NCBI GenBank assembly: GCA_033557465.1
Contig: CM066033.1
Location: 1,244,169,523-1,244,233,522 of the forward strand
Direction: 5' to 3'
Length of the DNA: 64,000 nucleotides
DNA from: Ichthyophis bannanicus
Lineage: Eukaryota; Chordata; Amphibia; Gymnophiona; Ichthyophiidae
The notes beneath the pieces were generated by a model. That model was not told the DNA's origin. It made no database searches and was given only the letters and a program-made list of their open reading frames with translations. Positions 29,526-41,553 of the stretch are shown one piece after another (position 1 is the first letter of the stretch; each line of letters begins with the position of its first letter). The position numbers were made by a program, and so were the translations under genes.

Positions 29526-31614
29526 CTACACTAGGGTGGAGGGATCACTGTGTGGTACAGGGCTAGGGTAGTAATACCACATTGCTAGTATCTGTGAATC
29601 TGCCTTGCGTTCAACAATTCTATCAATGGTTGAGCTCAGCATACGCAAGCATAAGGGAAGGAAACATGGGATACATAAGCAAACAGCCACAATCAAGAAA
29701 ACTGTCAATACAAGTGTCTTCAGGCCGCCCATACCTGAAAACCATGAACCAAACCAGCCATCAAGTTGCAAGCCATGCCAGGTTTGGACTGGGACATAAG
29801 TTTGTTTTCTCATGTGATTGGCTATGTCTTCTACAACTTGCCCTTCATTATCAATTTGCAAACAGTTCGTTAAATTAAGCTTACCACATACACCTCCTTC
29901 AGCTGCAAGCAGATAATCTAATGCTAAGCGGTTCTGGTAAATGGCTGTACGCATCTGTGTGGCTTGTTTGGCTAACAAGGTTAGTGCTCTGCTAGTTTCA
30001 TTGGTTATAATTTCAACAACAGCTAGCAAACGTATAATACGGTCCAACATATACACAGGAGTGCGGTAGCCCCAAGAACCATCTTGTGCCCAGGTAGCAG
30101 GTCCATAGTAAGAAACAATTCTCTCTGGTGGCCATTCTTCAGAGGTTGCATCCCATTTGTCCCACTGGCCGATTTTGAGAGCCTCTCGCTTCTGTCGGCT
30201 TTTGTATACAGGGCATCCCAATTGTTCTCCGTGGGACAGGGGCAAAAGGAAGAAAGATGGTCGTATAGTTCCTAGAACACACGTCCCTCCCCAATTGGCA
30301 GGGAGTTTAGCATATGCTCGAGTGCCACAAATCCAATAAAGTCCAGGTGGAGCTTGCCAGGTGCTATGCGTAGCCAGATTTGTCCATATCCTGGCCAAGT
30401 GAGGAAAGACGATCAAAGGATTAGAAGGTTCCGGAGTATTGGCACCTGACCACCAAGATGTCTTCTCAGTAGTAGCATTGTAATATTTCTGGTTCAAACA
30501 GACTAACTGTCCTACTAATGCAGTCAATTGTGGTCCTGCTCGTACAAAACATAGTCTACCCACTATGGAGTGGGCGAGGACCCATTCATTGGTAGTGTTA
30601 TGAACATCAGTCTGGTTATATGGTACGGAATAGTTCAGTTCTTGTGCTTCCCAAGGCCATTGGTCTCCCATCTGAGTTCCTCCACAAAAGAGACAGTCTG
30701 AGACATGGAGGCTGGAGGCCACAGCTCCAGCTAGTTCGATGAATAAATTCTGCGAAGCGTGGGGAACTACAAATTCTGCCTTCATGGCCTCGTGGAAGGT
30801 ATGATGTATGCGATAAGGTGAAGAAACATGAGTCTTTACATTCAGTTGGATGAATACGATGGTTCCAGGATCAGTTCCACCTCCTGCTATGTGCAGGCCA
30901 AATCGAAATCCTTGCTTCCATTGACTGGGGTCGGAGATCTGGAGTCGTAGGGGATTACATGTACTTTTCTTGCACTTGTTGGGTTCTAGTAGGGGTAATC
31001 TTTCCAGTATAGCTTTATGATTATCTCCAGTTTGTCCTGTTGGGCCACAAGACCAGGTGGCATAGTACACACAGTCCCACTTCAGACAGTAGTAGTCTGC
31101 TTCTGATGATTTGCTATACGTTGTTGGGGAGTGTGTTCCAGTGCACATTCCCCATCTGTATGCACCTTCAGGACACATATATTTCTCATCATAATAGTAA
31201 GCTTGTTCCCATGATCCACACCTGTAGTAATTATTTCTGTTAATTAAGTCACAAGCATCAAAATAAAGGTACGCAGGTTGGGTGGGATCAGAGAGTTGAC
31301 TTGTGGCATTTGACGAGGGCTCCATCTTCATCATTCCATCTCAGTTCCAGGACATAGTAAGATGGATTCTGTCGAGGTCTGAAGCAAGTACGAGTCTTTC
31401 CCTTTGTACAGACGTTCAGTTCTGTACCATTATAGATACACTGGCTGACTATGCCAGTACAAGTATAGTAAGAGTGATAAAGTAGAGTCTGAGTGACTTG
31501 CATTCCAGTTCAGGTGGTGGTTATACAGGCTGCACAAGGGGGCAAAGCAAGGGTTCTTAAGTGTCCCAGGGCTACCGCAAGAATAAAACAGTAATTAGTA
31601 AGCATCATGGTCAT
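29526..31614 (-). pseudogene. env: Retroviral env, two breaks then a 602-codon open stretch
   Basis: The likely start is the ATG at 31614, followed by a hydrophobic signal-peptide-like segment. A TGA at 31512-31510 interrupts it after 34 codons, and a frameshift near 31330 follows. From 31334 the frame is open for 602 codons: the surface subunit with a CLFC (CXXC) motif, a basic RQKR cleavage site, a transmembrane subunit with an LDYLLAAEGGVCG segment, and a hydrophobic anchor (VLTVFLIVAVCLCIPCF). Where class I Env usually has a paired cysteine after GGVC, only one cysteine is present (NLTNCLQ). From memory it resembles the ERV3/HERV-R type of Env. Not functional as it stands. Confidence 0.88.
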
Positions 31615-31734
31615 AGTCTCTAATAATTGATGAGGTAGATAATGGTTGATTGGTTGATAGAGTCTGCAATGAAAATAATGCAAAACTGGAGGATGGCTCT
31701 TTTGTTGATGTCCAGGAGTAGGTTGACAAAGTCT

Positions 31735-34700
31735 TTACGATGATGGATCTTGTCTTCCCAGTGTGAGTCGCAATGGTGATGCAGGATTAGCGATCGAGGT
31801 CCAGGGGCGACTCTCAGGAACTGCAGCTGGCTTTACTCGACTGTGGTGGATCCAGGAGTCGATTTCTGCCACTTTAACTGCTGTTGGGGTTGATAACAAG
31901 ACGATGTATGGCCCTTTCCACTGAGGCGCCAACTGTGTCGTCTTCCACTCTTTTACCCACACCGAGGCTCCAGGCTTGAAAGGATGCAAGGGCTCTGTTA
32001 GATTGATAGGCAACTGGTCTTGCACCCAGGCATGAAGGCCCTGTAAAACAGAACTTAGAGCCAACAATTCTTGCCTAGTGATTACTGATCCAATTTGATT
32101 CATATCCCCCCTTATTCCCTGAATTATGGGCGGGGGCCTCCCATACAAAATCTCAGATGGGGATACTCCTAATGGCGTGGTGGGGGCTGAACGTATCTGG
32201 AGGAGGGCTATGGGGAGAGCTTGGGGCCATTTCAGGTGGGCTTCTTGGCAGAGCTTAGATAACTGAGACTTCAGGGTTCGGTTCATTCTCTTTACTTTCC
32301 CTGAACTCTGGGGTCTATAAGCTGTGTGTAACTTCCATTATATTTGCAGGGCATGGGCTAGCTGCTGGGTTACTTGTGATACAAAAGAGGGCCCATTGTC
32401 AGACCCCATGGTCAAAGGTATTCCGAATCGGGGAATGATCTCATGGAGCAAGGCTTTAGTGACTTCCCTGGCTGCCTCAGTTCTAGTGGGAAAAGCTTCC
32501 ACCCATCCAGAAAAGGTACAGACTAGGACTAACAAGTAGCGATATCCATTCGCTCGTGGCATTTCTGCAAAGTCTATTTGAATATTCCCCATAGGGGTAA
32601 CTCCTACTGACTGAGCTCTTGGGGGTGGGACAGGACCTTGTCGGGCATTGTTCTTGGCACAAGTCACACATCTTCGGGCGGCTGAGGTGGTCAGAGGTCC
32701 CAGCAACGAGATATAAAAGTGTGGTTTTAGAGCGTCTGCCATTTTGGTTTTTCCATAGTGTGTGGCTTGATGAAAGGCTTGGACAAAGGCAGGGCCTAGG
32801 GCTTCGGGAATCACGGTCATACCAGGGGGTGAGCTCCCTTCAGGCGATGGCAACACTATCCATCCAGTTTCCGATAGTTGCTCCCCCTCATGTCGACAGT
32901 AATGGTCCATCTCTGTCTGGGTATATCTGGGTGTCCATGCACTAAGAGGTACTGGAAATATGGCTGCTTGAATTGTTACACTAGGGATAGTGATTTGTCC
33001 TGCAATGGCTGCTTCTTGGGCTGTGGTATCGGCAAATCTATTTCCTCGGGACACATCTCCATCTCCAGTTTGATGACCTCGACAATGCATTACGGCAACG
33101 CGTTTGGGGGCCCATACTGCTTCCAATAAAGTCAATATTTCTGGGCCATACTTGACAGACTTGCCTCCTGAGGTGATTAATCCACGCTCCTTATACAGGG
33201 CTCCATGGGCATGTAATGTTGTAAAAGCATATTTGGAGTCTGTGTAGACGTTCAGGCTGATTCCTGTTCCAAGTTTGAGTGCGCGTGTGAGGGCTGTCAA
33301 TTCAGCCTTTTGCGCTGAGGTTCCTGGGGCCAGGTGTGATGCTTCTACTACCATGTCCAGGGTCACCACTGCATAACCAGCACATCGCTGTCCTTCGACT
33401 ATGAGGCTACTTCCATCCACAAAGAAAGTGCTGTCTGGGTGGTCCAAAGGAATATCAGTTAAGTCTGGGCGACTTGAATATACAGTGTCCATTACTTCCA
33501 AGCAATCATGGTCAGGAGGGCCTGGACCAGTTGGCAATAGGGTAGCTGGGTTCAGAGTTTGGCTGACACTCAATTGCAATCGAGGATTCTCACATAGCAT
33601 GCTTTGATATTTCAACATTCGAGCGTTAGTGAGCCCCAGTGGTTTCCTTTGTGTTCCATCAGGGTTAAGACAGCATGTGGTACGGTGACTTGAAGCTCTT
33701 GTCCCAGGGTGAGCTTGTCCGCTTCGCTCACCAAGAGGGCGGTGGCTGCTACAGCTCTCAGGCAAGGTGGCCATCCTTTGGCAACAGGATCCAATTGTTT
33801 TGACAGGTAGGCTACAGGTCGCTGCCACAAGGTGGCCATCCTTTGGCAACAGGATCCAATTGTTTTGACAGGTAGGCTACAGGTCGCTGCCAAGACCCAA
33901 GAGGCTGAGTCAAGACTCCCAAGGCGTTTCTACTTGACTCATGGACATATAGGCGAAAGGGTTTCTGCACATCTGGTAGTCCCAAAGCCGGGGATGACAT
34001 CAACGATGTTTTTAGAGATTTGAATGCTTTATCTTGTTCTGGGCCCCATTCCAAGGGGGATCGTTCCGCTCCTTTTGTGACTTGGTACAAGGGTTTTGCC
34101 ATGAGCGCAAAATTCGGTATCCATATGCGGCAATAGCCTGCAGCTCCCAGGAAAGCCCGCACCTGCTTTCTAGTGGTGGGGGGTTGGGATGCGGAATACT
34201 GCTTCCTTTTGTTCAAGTCCTAATTTCCGGGTTCCTTTGGACAGATGGAACCCTAAGTATTTCACTATTGTCTGACACAGTTGCACCTTGGCTCTCGAGA
34301 CCTTGTATCCAGCTTCATTCAAGAGGTGCAAGAGATCGCTGGTAGCTTGCACACAATCAGTTTCGTTGTTGGTGGCTATAAGCAAGTCATCTACATATTG
34401 GAGTAAAATTTGTTTTCCTGGAGTTACAGGGTAACTTGACAGATCTTGACCGAGGGCTGCACTGAAGATAGTGGGTGAATTCTTGAATCCATGTGGTAGT
34501 CGAGTCCAAGTGAATTGTCCTCTTCGTCCTGTGGTAGGGTTTTCCCATTCAAATGCAAACAAAAGCTGACTGATGGATGCCAGGCGTATACAGAAAAAGG
34601 CATCCTTTAAGTCCAGAACAGTGAAATGTGTGGCTTCCGCTTGAATCAGTCCCAGGAGGGTGTAAGGATTTGGTACTACTGGATGTATGGTTTCAATTGC

Positions 34701-35209
34701 ACTGTTCACTCGACATAGATCCTGCACTGGGCAGTAGTCACCTGTCCCAGGCTTCTTGATTGGGAGAAGGGGGGTGTTCCAGGGTGATTGGCATTCTCTA
34801 AGGAGTCCACACTGCAGTAGTTTCTTCAGGTGGCAATGGATACCTTCAATTGCTGGTCGTGGGAGGGGATACTGACGCACATGCACTGGTTCTGCTCCTG
34901 ACTTAAGGGTGACAAGCACAGGAGCTATATTCTTTGCTAGGCCAGGTGGATTATTCTCTGCCCATACTCCAGGCGGGGCTGCAATGCTGGTAGGTATACT
35001 GGAGCTTGCTGCTTTGGATGCAGGTAAATAGAACCGCCATTCTTCTTCTTGGGGGACAGCTAACACCATCAGGCCAGCAGGTTTTGAATTTATAGTCATT
35101 TCCATTTTTCCCCCTTCAACGAAGGATATCTGTGCTTGAAGCTTTGCAAGCATGTCTCGCCCCAAAAGGGGAACTGGGCATTCAGGCATATACAGAAACT
35201 GGTGTGTTC
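31735..35209 (-). pseudogene. pol: Retroviral pol (RT, RNase H, integrase), broken
   Basis: RT (35189-34170) with LPHGFKNSP and catalytic YVDDLLIATN. A frameshift near 34195 leads into the connection domain (34216-33812). A 65-bp tandem duplication (33766-33895) shifts the frame again. RNase H keeps FFVDGSS, QKAELTAL, YTDSKYAF and NRFADTTA. Integrase has the zinc-binding His/Cys region (HQATHYGK...CVTC) and the first two catalytic Asp (QIDFAEMP, GSDNGPSF). A TAA at 32340-32338 then interrupts it, and the position expected to be the catalytic Glu reads Lys (KVKRMNRT). The C-terminal domain ends at 31735. Confidence 0.9.
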
Positions 35210-35724
35210 CTTATCGTCACTCCAGTCCAGTCCCTTTACTTCTGGGTTACGCAACCCTTCCAGCAGCTTGGAGGCTGAGCCAAACCTTTTTGGAGGTGGG
35301 GCGGTATAAATACCACTGGGACCACCCCTCAACTCCAGTATTCTCAGCCTCCAAGCAGCTGGAGGGTTCCGTAAGCCTAGGGCTTACTGGAGTCTTCCTT
35401 TAACTAAATTACTTTAAGTTTACTTTTAAATTTATCATTTTGTTCCTTTATTGCCTTTAGTTTCTTTGATTTCACCTTTAAGTCAGCTAGGTTTTTCAGT
35501 GCTGCTCCTTTAATTCCTCTCTGCTCTCTTCCTCCCTCCCCCCCCCCCCCCCCCCCCCCTCAGGACGGGCCGGGCGCCGGAGGTAGCAGGGTGCAGGCTG
35601 TTTACCGGGGATATTCTGCTTTTCCCCGCCTTGTTCTGCCTCGCGCCGAAGCCCTTAAGGTGGCTGAGCGCTGGAGGCAGCTCCGGGAGTCAGATTTCGT
35701 CCGTCGGGGCCCCCCTCCCGCAGC
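35210..35724 (+). mobile_element. DIRS-A 5'-end fragment A3
   Basis: About 515 bp nearly identical to 18326-18842 of A1: exact left tip CCTTATCGTC, hairpin, TATA and leader up to ctcccgcagc, then an abrupt switch back to retroviral protease sequence. The right inverted repeat, gag and pol are absent. The triplet tgt occurs on both sides (about 35206-35208 and 35725-35727). It opposes the provirus orientation and splits the pro gene. Confidence 0.9.
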
Positions 35725-35940
35725 TGTCTGTCCCCCTAGTTCACAGGCGTGGTTCTGCAGAAAAGGTCTTGTGGTTCTCGTTCCAGTAGCTCCCACAATT
35801 GTGACAGATCGAGAGGACACAGGAGCCACAGGTTTGGCTGCCACTGAATGCTCGGCCCCTGTGTCTACCATAAAGTCCATATGCTGGTCTCCAATCTTTA
35901 ATTTGACCATAGGCTCCTGGAGACCTAAGACGAACTTGGA
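35725..35940 (-). pseudogene. pro: Retroviral protease, split by DIRS-A3
   Basis: Aspartic protease of the gag-pro-pol polyprotein. The active site reads FMVDTGAEHSV (35872-35840 region), followed by VTIVGATG. The frame runs to ELGGQ at 35730 and is interrupted by the DIRS fragment. It resumes leftwards from 35209 with FLYMPECPVPLLGRD, the normal protease C-terminus. Apart from the insertion the domain looks complete. Confidence 0.85.
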
Positions 35941-35952
35941 GCCTGGTCTGGC

Positions 35953-37102
35953 CTAGCCCTCATTATCCATAGAATTGTTATCGGCAGTTGCCACTCCCGC
36001 TATGGCAGTCTCTTCTTGCTGTTGAAACTGCGCGCGCTGCATCCCCCCTCGCTGCTGGAATCGCCCCCCCCGCTCTCCTAGCGCTCCCGCCTCCCCTCCA
36101 GGGGGTGGAGCTAATGTTCGGGCACTCGTTCTTCCATTGTCCTTCTTCCTTACGATAGACGCACTGGTTTGCACCTAAGGGGGGCCGAGCATTCCCCCGG
36201 CCCCTTCCCCATCCTCTGGCTCTTCTATTAGGATATCCTCCTCCGCGTCCTTCCACTAATGCTGCAGTGAGCAGATCCGCTTTCTTCTTCATCTTTCTTT
36301 CATTTTCCCGTTGGCATTCTTGATCACGATTCACAAATACCTTTTGTGTGACTTCCATTAACTGTGGTGAGTTCATGCCCGCAAATCCCTCTAATTTCTG
36401 CAGTTTTCGTTTTTATGTCTCCCTGGGACTGACTCACAAAGGTGGCATTCACCATACGCAAATTCTCCTGGGCTGCTTGATCATATGGGGTGTAAAGTCT
36501 ATAGGCTTCAGTTAATCGTTCATAGAAAGCAGCTGGACTTTCATCTGGGCGTTGAAGAACGTCCGCTACTTTCCCAACGTTCATAGCTCTCTGCCCTCCC
36601 TTCTTTAGGCCCTGCAGTAAGGCATGGTGGAACCGGGTGAGGGCCTTCTCTCCATCATCACTATTTGGGTTCCATCTGGGATCTTCATTTGGGAAATCTG
36701 CGGCTGCTGCCCTTCGGGGATCTAGGTCTCGCCCATCTTCAGGGTTCTCTTCCAACCATCTAGTGCTTGCTCGCACTATCCTTGCCTGCTCTTCAGTAGT
36801 AAAGAGGGTAGCCAAGAGCTGGCGACAGTCAGACCAGGTGGGCTGGTGGGTTTGCATAATACTGGACATTAACTCTGTCAAATCTTGGGGCTTTTCAGTA
36901 TAGGAGGCATAATGCGTTTTCCAGTTCAATAAATCTGTTGTGGTGAAAGGCACATAAACTAGACTGGTTGGTCTGACCACAACCTGACTCTCTGTATTTA
37001 CAATAGGTAATCCTGGGACTTGCCGCAGTGACATTTGGCAAACTTCTCTCTGGCCCGCTGTCCTGCTTCTGAAGGCGTAACGCAGATTAGCGGGGGGTAG
37101 TG

Positions 37103-37140
<38 letters not shown>

Positions 37141-37686
37141 TGGACTAGTGGGTGGCCCTGGACTGGCATCTGACCCTCCGCTAGCAGATTCTTCAGGGGA
37201 TGATGATTCTGTTGCAGAGTTCTGCCCAGGGCTGGCAGCGCTCTGCTCAGGACTAGGGCTCCGACTCTGGGGAAGGGGGTGGTCCTCGGGTGGTGGGTGA
37301 CCGGGTGGAGGTACCTCAGCTGGGGGTACTCCCACTACCACTGGCTCTACTCGGGGTACTGATGGAGCTGACAGGACTGGTGTATACAGAAATGTGGGCG
37401 GATGACCCGGGACCTCTGGAGGCTCTGGGGCTGCAAAAATAGGGGGCTTTTCCTTCTTAGCAGGGATTCCCGCTGCAGTTGCTAACAGAATTCTACTCTG
37501 CCCCTCACGGCAACACTTTATCCAAGGGGGTTGCTTCTCACAGATAGCTAGCCAGGAATCTATATAGGAAAACTGCTCGGAACTATATCTGCGCACCACC
37601 TGGTGCACTCGGGACACAATTTGAATATCAAAAGTACCCTCTGGTGGCCACACGGCGTCCAGCGCCGGCCACACCCTACTACACAA
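35953..37686 (-). pseudogene. gag: Retroviral gag, frameshifted
   Basis: The matrix-like N-terminus (37686-37400; WPPEGTFD, DSWLAICEKQPPW) leads into a Pro-rich region and a trinucleotide repeat (about 37100-37134) where the frame changes. The capsid (37169-36400) has the class I features RWLEENPED, VLQRPDESPAAFYERLTEAYR and ENLRMVNATFVSQ. A one-base shift in an A-rich run near 36405 moves into FAGMNSPQLMEVTQKVF and the nucleocapsid. The nucleocapsid zinc knuckle reads CVYRKEEGQWKNEC: the second Cys is Arg and the His is Gln, so two of four ligands are lost. Confidence 0.88.
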
Positions 37687-37689
37687 TAT

Positions 37690-38482
37690 TTCTAAGCGGG
37701 TCGGTGACTATTTTACCCCATAATCACCACTAAACCCCTTCTTAAAATTCGTGATCATACAGTTCAACGGAGTTTGTATGGACTCCGCCCCTCCCATTAT
37801 GACATATGACGGACAAGACAGCAAGCAGAAAGGATGGGTAAGATGGCTGCGGGTAAGGGGTCCGCACGGAACAAGGAGGGGGACAAACACCAGACGCTTC
37901 CTCCTTTTCGCGACCTGGGCGCAGTCGCCTGGCCAGGAACTGCGCTACTTAGGAGTCCGCTCTCGCTTGGCCTGTATTGCAAGACCTCTCAAGCACACTT
38001 CACACAACCAAACATACTAGCATTTCCCAAATTCCAAATTCCTGGGCTAACTGACTAAACCAAAATTACTAAACCAAAAGGGTCAGTGGCTTCGCCCCGC
38101 GCATACTCATGCAGGGTTACTAGGACCGCCCTGGGAGTTGATCGGACTCCCTTTACCTGTTACCATACCGTATTAGTCTCGAGACTTTCCCAGAGCTAAC
38201 TGACTAAGAACCAGAAAAATCAATACTCACCGGATCCGGTAGCTAATGCGCTGCGCAACCAGTTCCACCTTGGGTTGAATCCTGGACTTCCCTCCCGGGT
38301 TCGAGGTGTTGGCCGGCCGGACCCAGCAAGCCTGCTGAGGCAGGGCGGAACCCTCCGATGCAAGGGACCGGCGGCGCCTGGGCTCCTCTCCACTGTCGGC
38401 CGGCTGCGGTCCCAGCCGGACCAAACCTGGAGGCGGTAATACGTGGTAGTATTCACTTGTGCACCATTCACGTACCCCACCC
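37690..38482 (-). other. Retroviral leader
   Basis: Non-coding sequence between the primer site and gag; presumably holds the packaging signal and splice donor. No open frame of interest. Confidence 0.6.
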
Positions 38483-38500
38483 CTCCCGGTATGGGAACCA
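38483..38500 (-). promoter_or_regulatory. Primer binding site, tRNA-Glu(UUC) type
   Basis: The minus strand reads TGGTTCCCATACCGGGAG, one base after the LTR end. From memory it is complementary at all 18 positions to the 3' end of vertebrate tRNA-Glu (UUC anticodon) including CCA. Confidence 0.85.
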
Positions 38501-38501
38501 A

Positions 38502-39047
38502 TGTAGTAGCAAAGCGCACGCAATGAATACACCAGGAGTCTATTTCTAAAATTCAAACCAGTTTATTTTGTGCACAGGCTCAGATACCTGTCAATTGCCA
38601 CTTTCAAAATGGTCTGAGCATGGCTTTCAGAAAAACAGCATTTATAGCTTTCTTCATTAGCTCTATACAGACAAAAACACCTCATTGGTCCTGGTGGCCC
38701 CCTCACCCCCCCATCCAATGGAGGCCCACACCGCTCTTCCCCCCCCCCCCCCTGCTCTCAGGCCTTCCTAGCCACGGCTCAGTATCTAGACATAACATAT
38801 TCTGTCTTGCTTTTTGCTTACAAGGTCACTCTACAGTACAAATGCTGTGTGGAAAGCAGAATTCTGAAATACATAACTAACTCAATGGAAAGTTTTTTTT
38901 TTTTTTACATTCTTATCAGCAAAAGCAGCTTGAAGCAGATTTCTATTTTCTCTAGCTTTCAGCTCTGCTCAGTTATAATATTCTGAAGTGGGGGTTGGGG
39001 ACTCAGGCCTAACCTACAGGCTTGCTTCTGCTACCTAACATACATTT
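38502..39047 (-). repeat. Retroviral 5' LTR, main part
   Basis: Matches 28915-29447 of the 3' LTR up to acatacattt, where DIRS-A2 is inserted. The last 30 bp of the LTR resume at 45049-45078. Confidence 0.92.
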
Positions 39048-40072
39048 CCTTATCGTCACTCCAGTCCAGTCCCTTCACTTCTGGGTTGCGCAACCCTTCC
39101 AGCAGCTTGGAGGCTGAGCCCACCTTTTTGGGGGATGGAGCGGTATAAATACCACTGGGACCACCCACCCACTCCAGTATTCTCAGCCTCCAAGCAGCTG
39201 GAGGGTTCCGTAAGCCTGGGGCTTACTGGAGTCCTACTTTAATTTGCTTAGTTTCCTTAATTTTTAGCTTAATTTTAGCTTAATTTGTGTTTAATTTTTA
39301 CTTTCAGTAATTTTAGGGGCTCTGCTCCTTTAAGAATTGTTTCTCCCTCCCCCCCCCCCTCCGGCGCCCGACGCGGCTCGCAGAGCAAAGTCCCGGGTTG
39401 TAGCAGCGAGGAGGTGCTCTGCTCTACCCGGCTTCCTACACTTCGGGCTCTTACGTTGAGGGGAGAAACAGCCTCGCGCCGAAGCCCTGAAGGTGGCTGA
39501 GCGCTAGAGGCTGCAACGGCAACCGGGGGGAAGCCTTCCATTCCGGCCTGGCCAGGCTAACCGCGGAGAGGATCCACGCGGTACCCCGGTCTTCTCACGG
39601 TGCGATCAGACAGCGATCGCACTCGTGATTCTGCAAGGGCTCAGCATCGGGCTCAGCGGGGGAGTGTTGGCAGACGCCGGAGTCTCTTTTTCCCCGAGCA
39701 GGCTCCACGTGGTGAGGCCTACCACGTGTAGAGCCCTCGGGTGGGATTCGCAGCATCGGGCCCAGGATCGGCAATCTGCAAACTGCAAGTACTTCCCTTA
39801 GGGGACAAAGTAGTGCTAGCCACTAATTTCATTTAATTTCGAGTTAATTTTGGGAATTAGTTTATTAATTTCGTTTGTTTCAGGCTCGATTTCTGTTCTA
39901 TTTTTATTTAGCATTTATTTTAATTGCATTTATCTTTTTGGCAGCCCAATTGGTCTTTGTTTAAGGGATCCCCCTTTTAGCTCTCCTAGGGGTATTGTTA
40001 GGAATTGTGTCCTAAGAGAAATTGGGCTTTGGGGGGACAAGGGCCTACAAAGTTAAGCCCCAACCTTTCACC

Positions 40073-41553
40073 ATGGCTTCCAAGCCACGCTGTCCTTCAT
40101 GTGGGACACGCAGGGGCACCTCCGCAGAGACAGGAATCTGCAGGAGCTGCACCGCAGTGGCTACATCAGTGGAACAGGAGATATTGCAGCCTTCCCAGGG
40201 ATCATCTGACCCTCTAGTAGGGGAAGGGGGGTCCCAGGGTTCGGTCTCTACCCCCTCGGAGCTTCCCACGCCTCCTCTGCTTCCTCCACCCCCTCCCTCG
40301 AGTGCAGGAGGGGACGGAGAATTCTTCTCCCCTGACTTCATCCTTTTACTCCATAAGGCCTACTGCCTGCGCAAGCAGGGCCTGGGGGCAGATGGGGTTA
40401 CCACACCAGGGGAGGAGAGTTCATCCAGACGCCTAGGGGCGATCAATCCTGAATCCAGCATCCCTTCTAAGCATCAGCGGCTGGACGGGGAGGATCTCCT
40501 ACCGTCCTTTTCCCAGGGGCCTCCGGAGGAGGAGGGTTCGGCGATGGATTTGGACGAGGAGGAGGAGGAGCTGGAAGAAGGAGAGATCCCGGAAGAAGAT
40601 CAATCTCGGATAGTTAGGGTCTTTAGGAGAGAGGAGCTCCCGGCGCTAATTAATGAATCCTTAAAAGTACTCAATGTGGCCTCAGATGTACCATCGCAGG
40701 AGGAGGCATTGGAGGACCCCTTAATACAGGCCATTAGGAAATCCCAGAAGGTTTTTCCGGTCCACAGAGTAGTACGCCAGATGATCCAGGAAGAATGGGA
40801 CCAACCGGAATCCAGCCTAAGAGGGGTCCGAACCATGTCTCGCCTATACCCTCTCCCAGAGTCAGATAAGGAACTACTAAAATCACCCAGGGTGGATGCA
40901 GCGGTATCTGCAGTCACTAAGAAGACGACTATCCCAGTTGAGGGCAGTTCGGCCTTAAAGGACGCACAGGACAGGAAGCTGGATACTCTCCTGAAACAAG
41001 CCTTTGATGTAAGCGCCCTGGCATTACAGGCCTCCGTGTCAGGAGCCTGGGTAGCTCGAGCCTGCCTAAGATGGGCTCAGCAGCTTCGGCCGAGATCCAG
41101 GCAAACTCAGCCAAAGTGGAATCCGGCGCAGCCTACTTGGCGGATAGTCAGTATGACCTCATCAGAAGCCTAGCCAAAAACATGGCCTCGGTGGTGGCGG
41201 CCAGGCGTTATCTGTGGCTACGTAATTGGGCAGCTGATGCCTCCTCGAAGGCTCGACTAAGTCGGCTCCCTTTTAAAGGGAAACTCTTATTTGGGGAGGA
41301 TCTGGAGAAGCTGGTCAAGGATCTGGGCGAGTCCAAGGGAGGTAGGCTCCCGGAAGATAGACCGAGGCTAGGCCGCTCCCAAGCCCCTGTGCGCTCTCAG
41401 CCTAGGGAGACGCGGAGATTTCGTTCAGCCAGATCAAACCCCTTCTCCAGGGGCCGGTTTCCCTCTAAGGGTCAAGGTTTCAGAAGTTTTCGAGGGGCAG
41501 GTAGGGGATTTGGAGCTTCCTCCTCCTTCTCGGGCCCTAGGAAACAACAATGA
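40073..41553 (+). pseudogene. gag: DIRS-A2 gag, one frameshift
   Basis: ATG 40073 has an excellent context (tcaccATGG) and starts MASKPRCPSCGTRRG. Colinear with A1 Gag through QLRPRSRQ at about 41095, where a small deletion shifts the frame. The rest (LADSQYDLIRSLAKNMAS to RKQQ) is read in the adjoining frame to TGA 41551-41553. All conserved blocks and the Arg/Gly tail are present. Confidence 0.9.

Noticed and set aside
37087..37134. Trinucleotide repeat as a disease-type host expansion
   Set aside because: It lies within the retroviral gag relic (Ala/Ser run); no host gene there.
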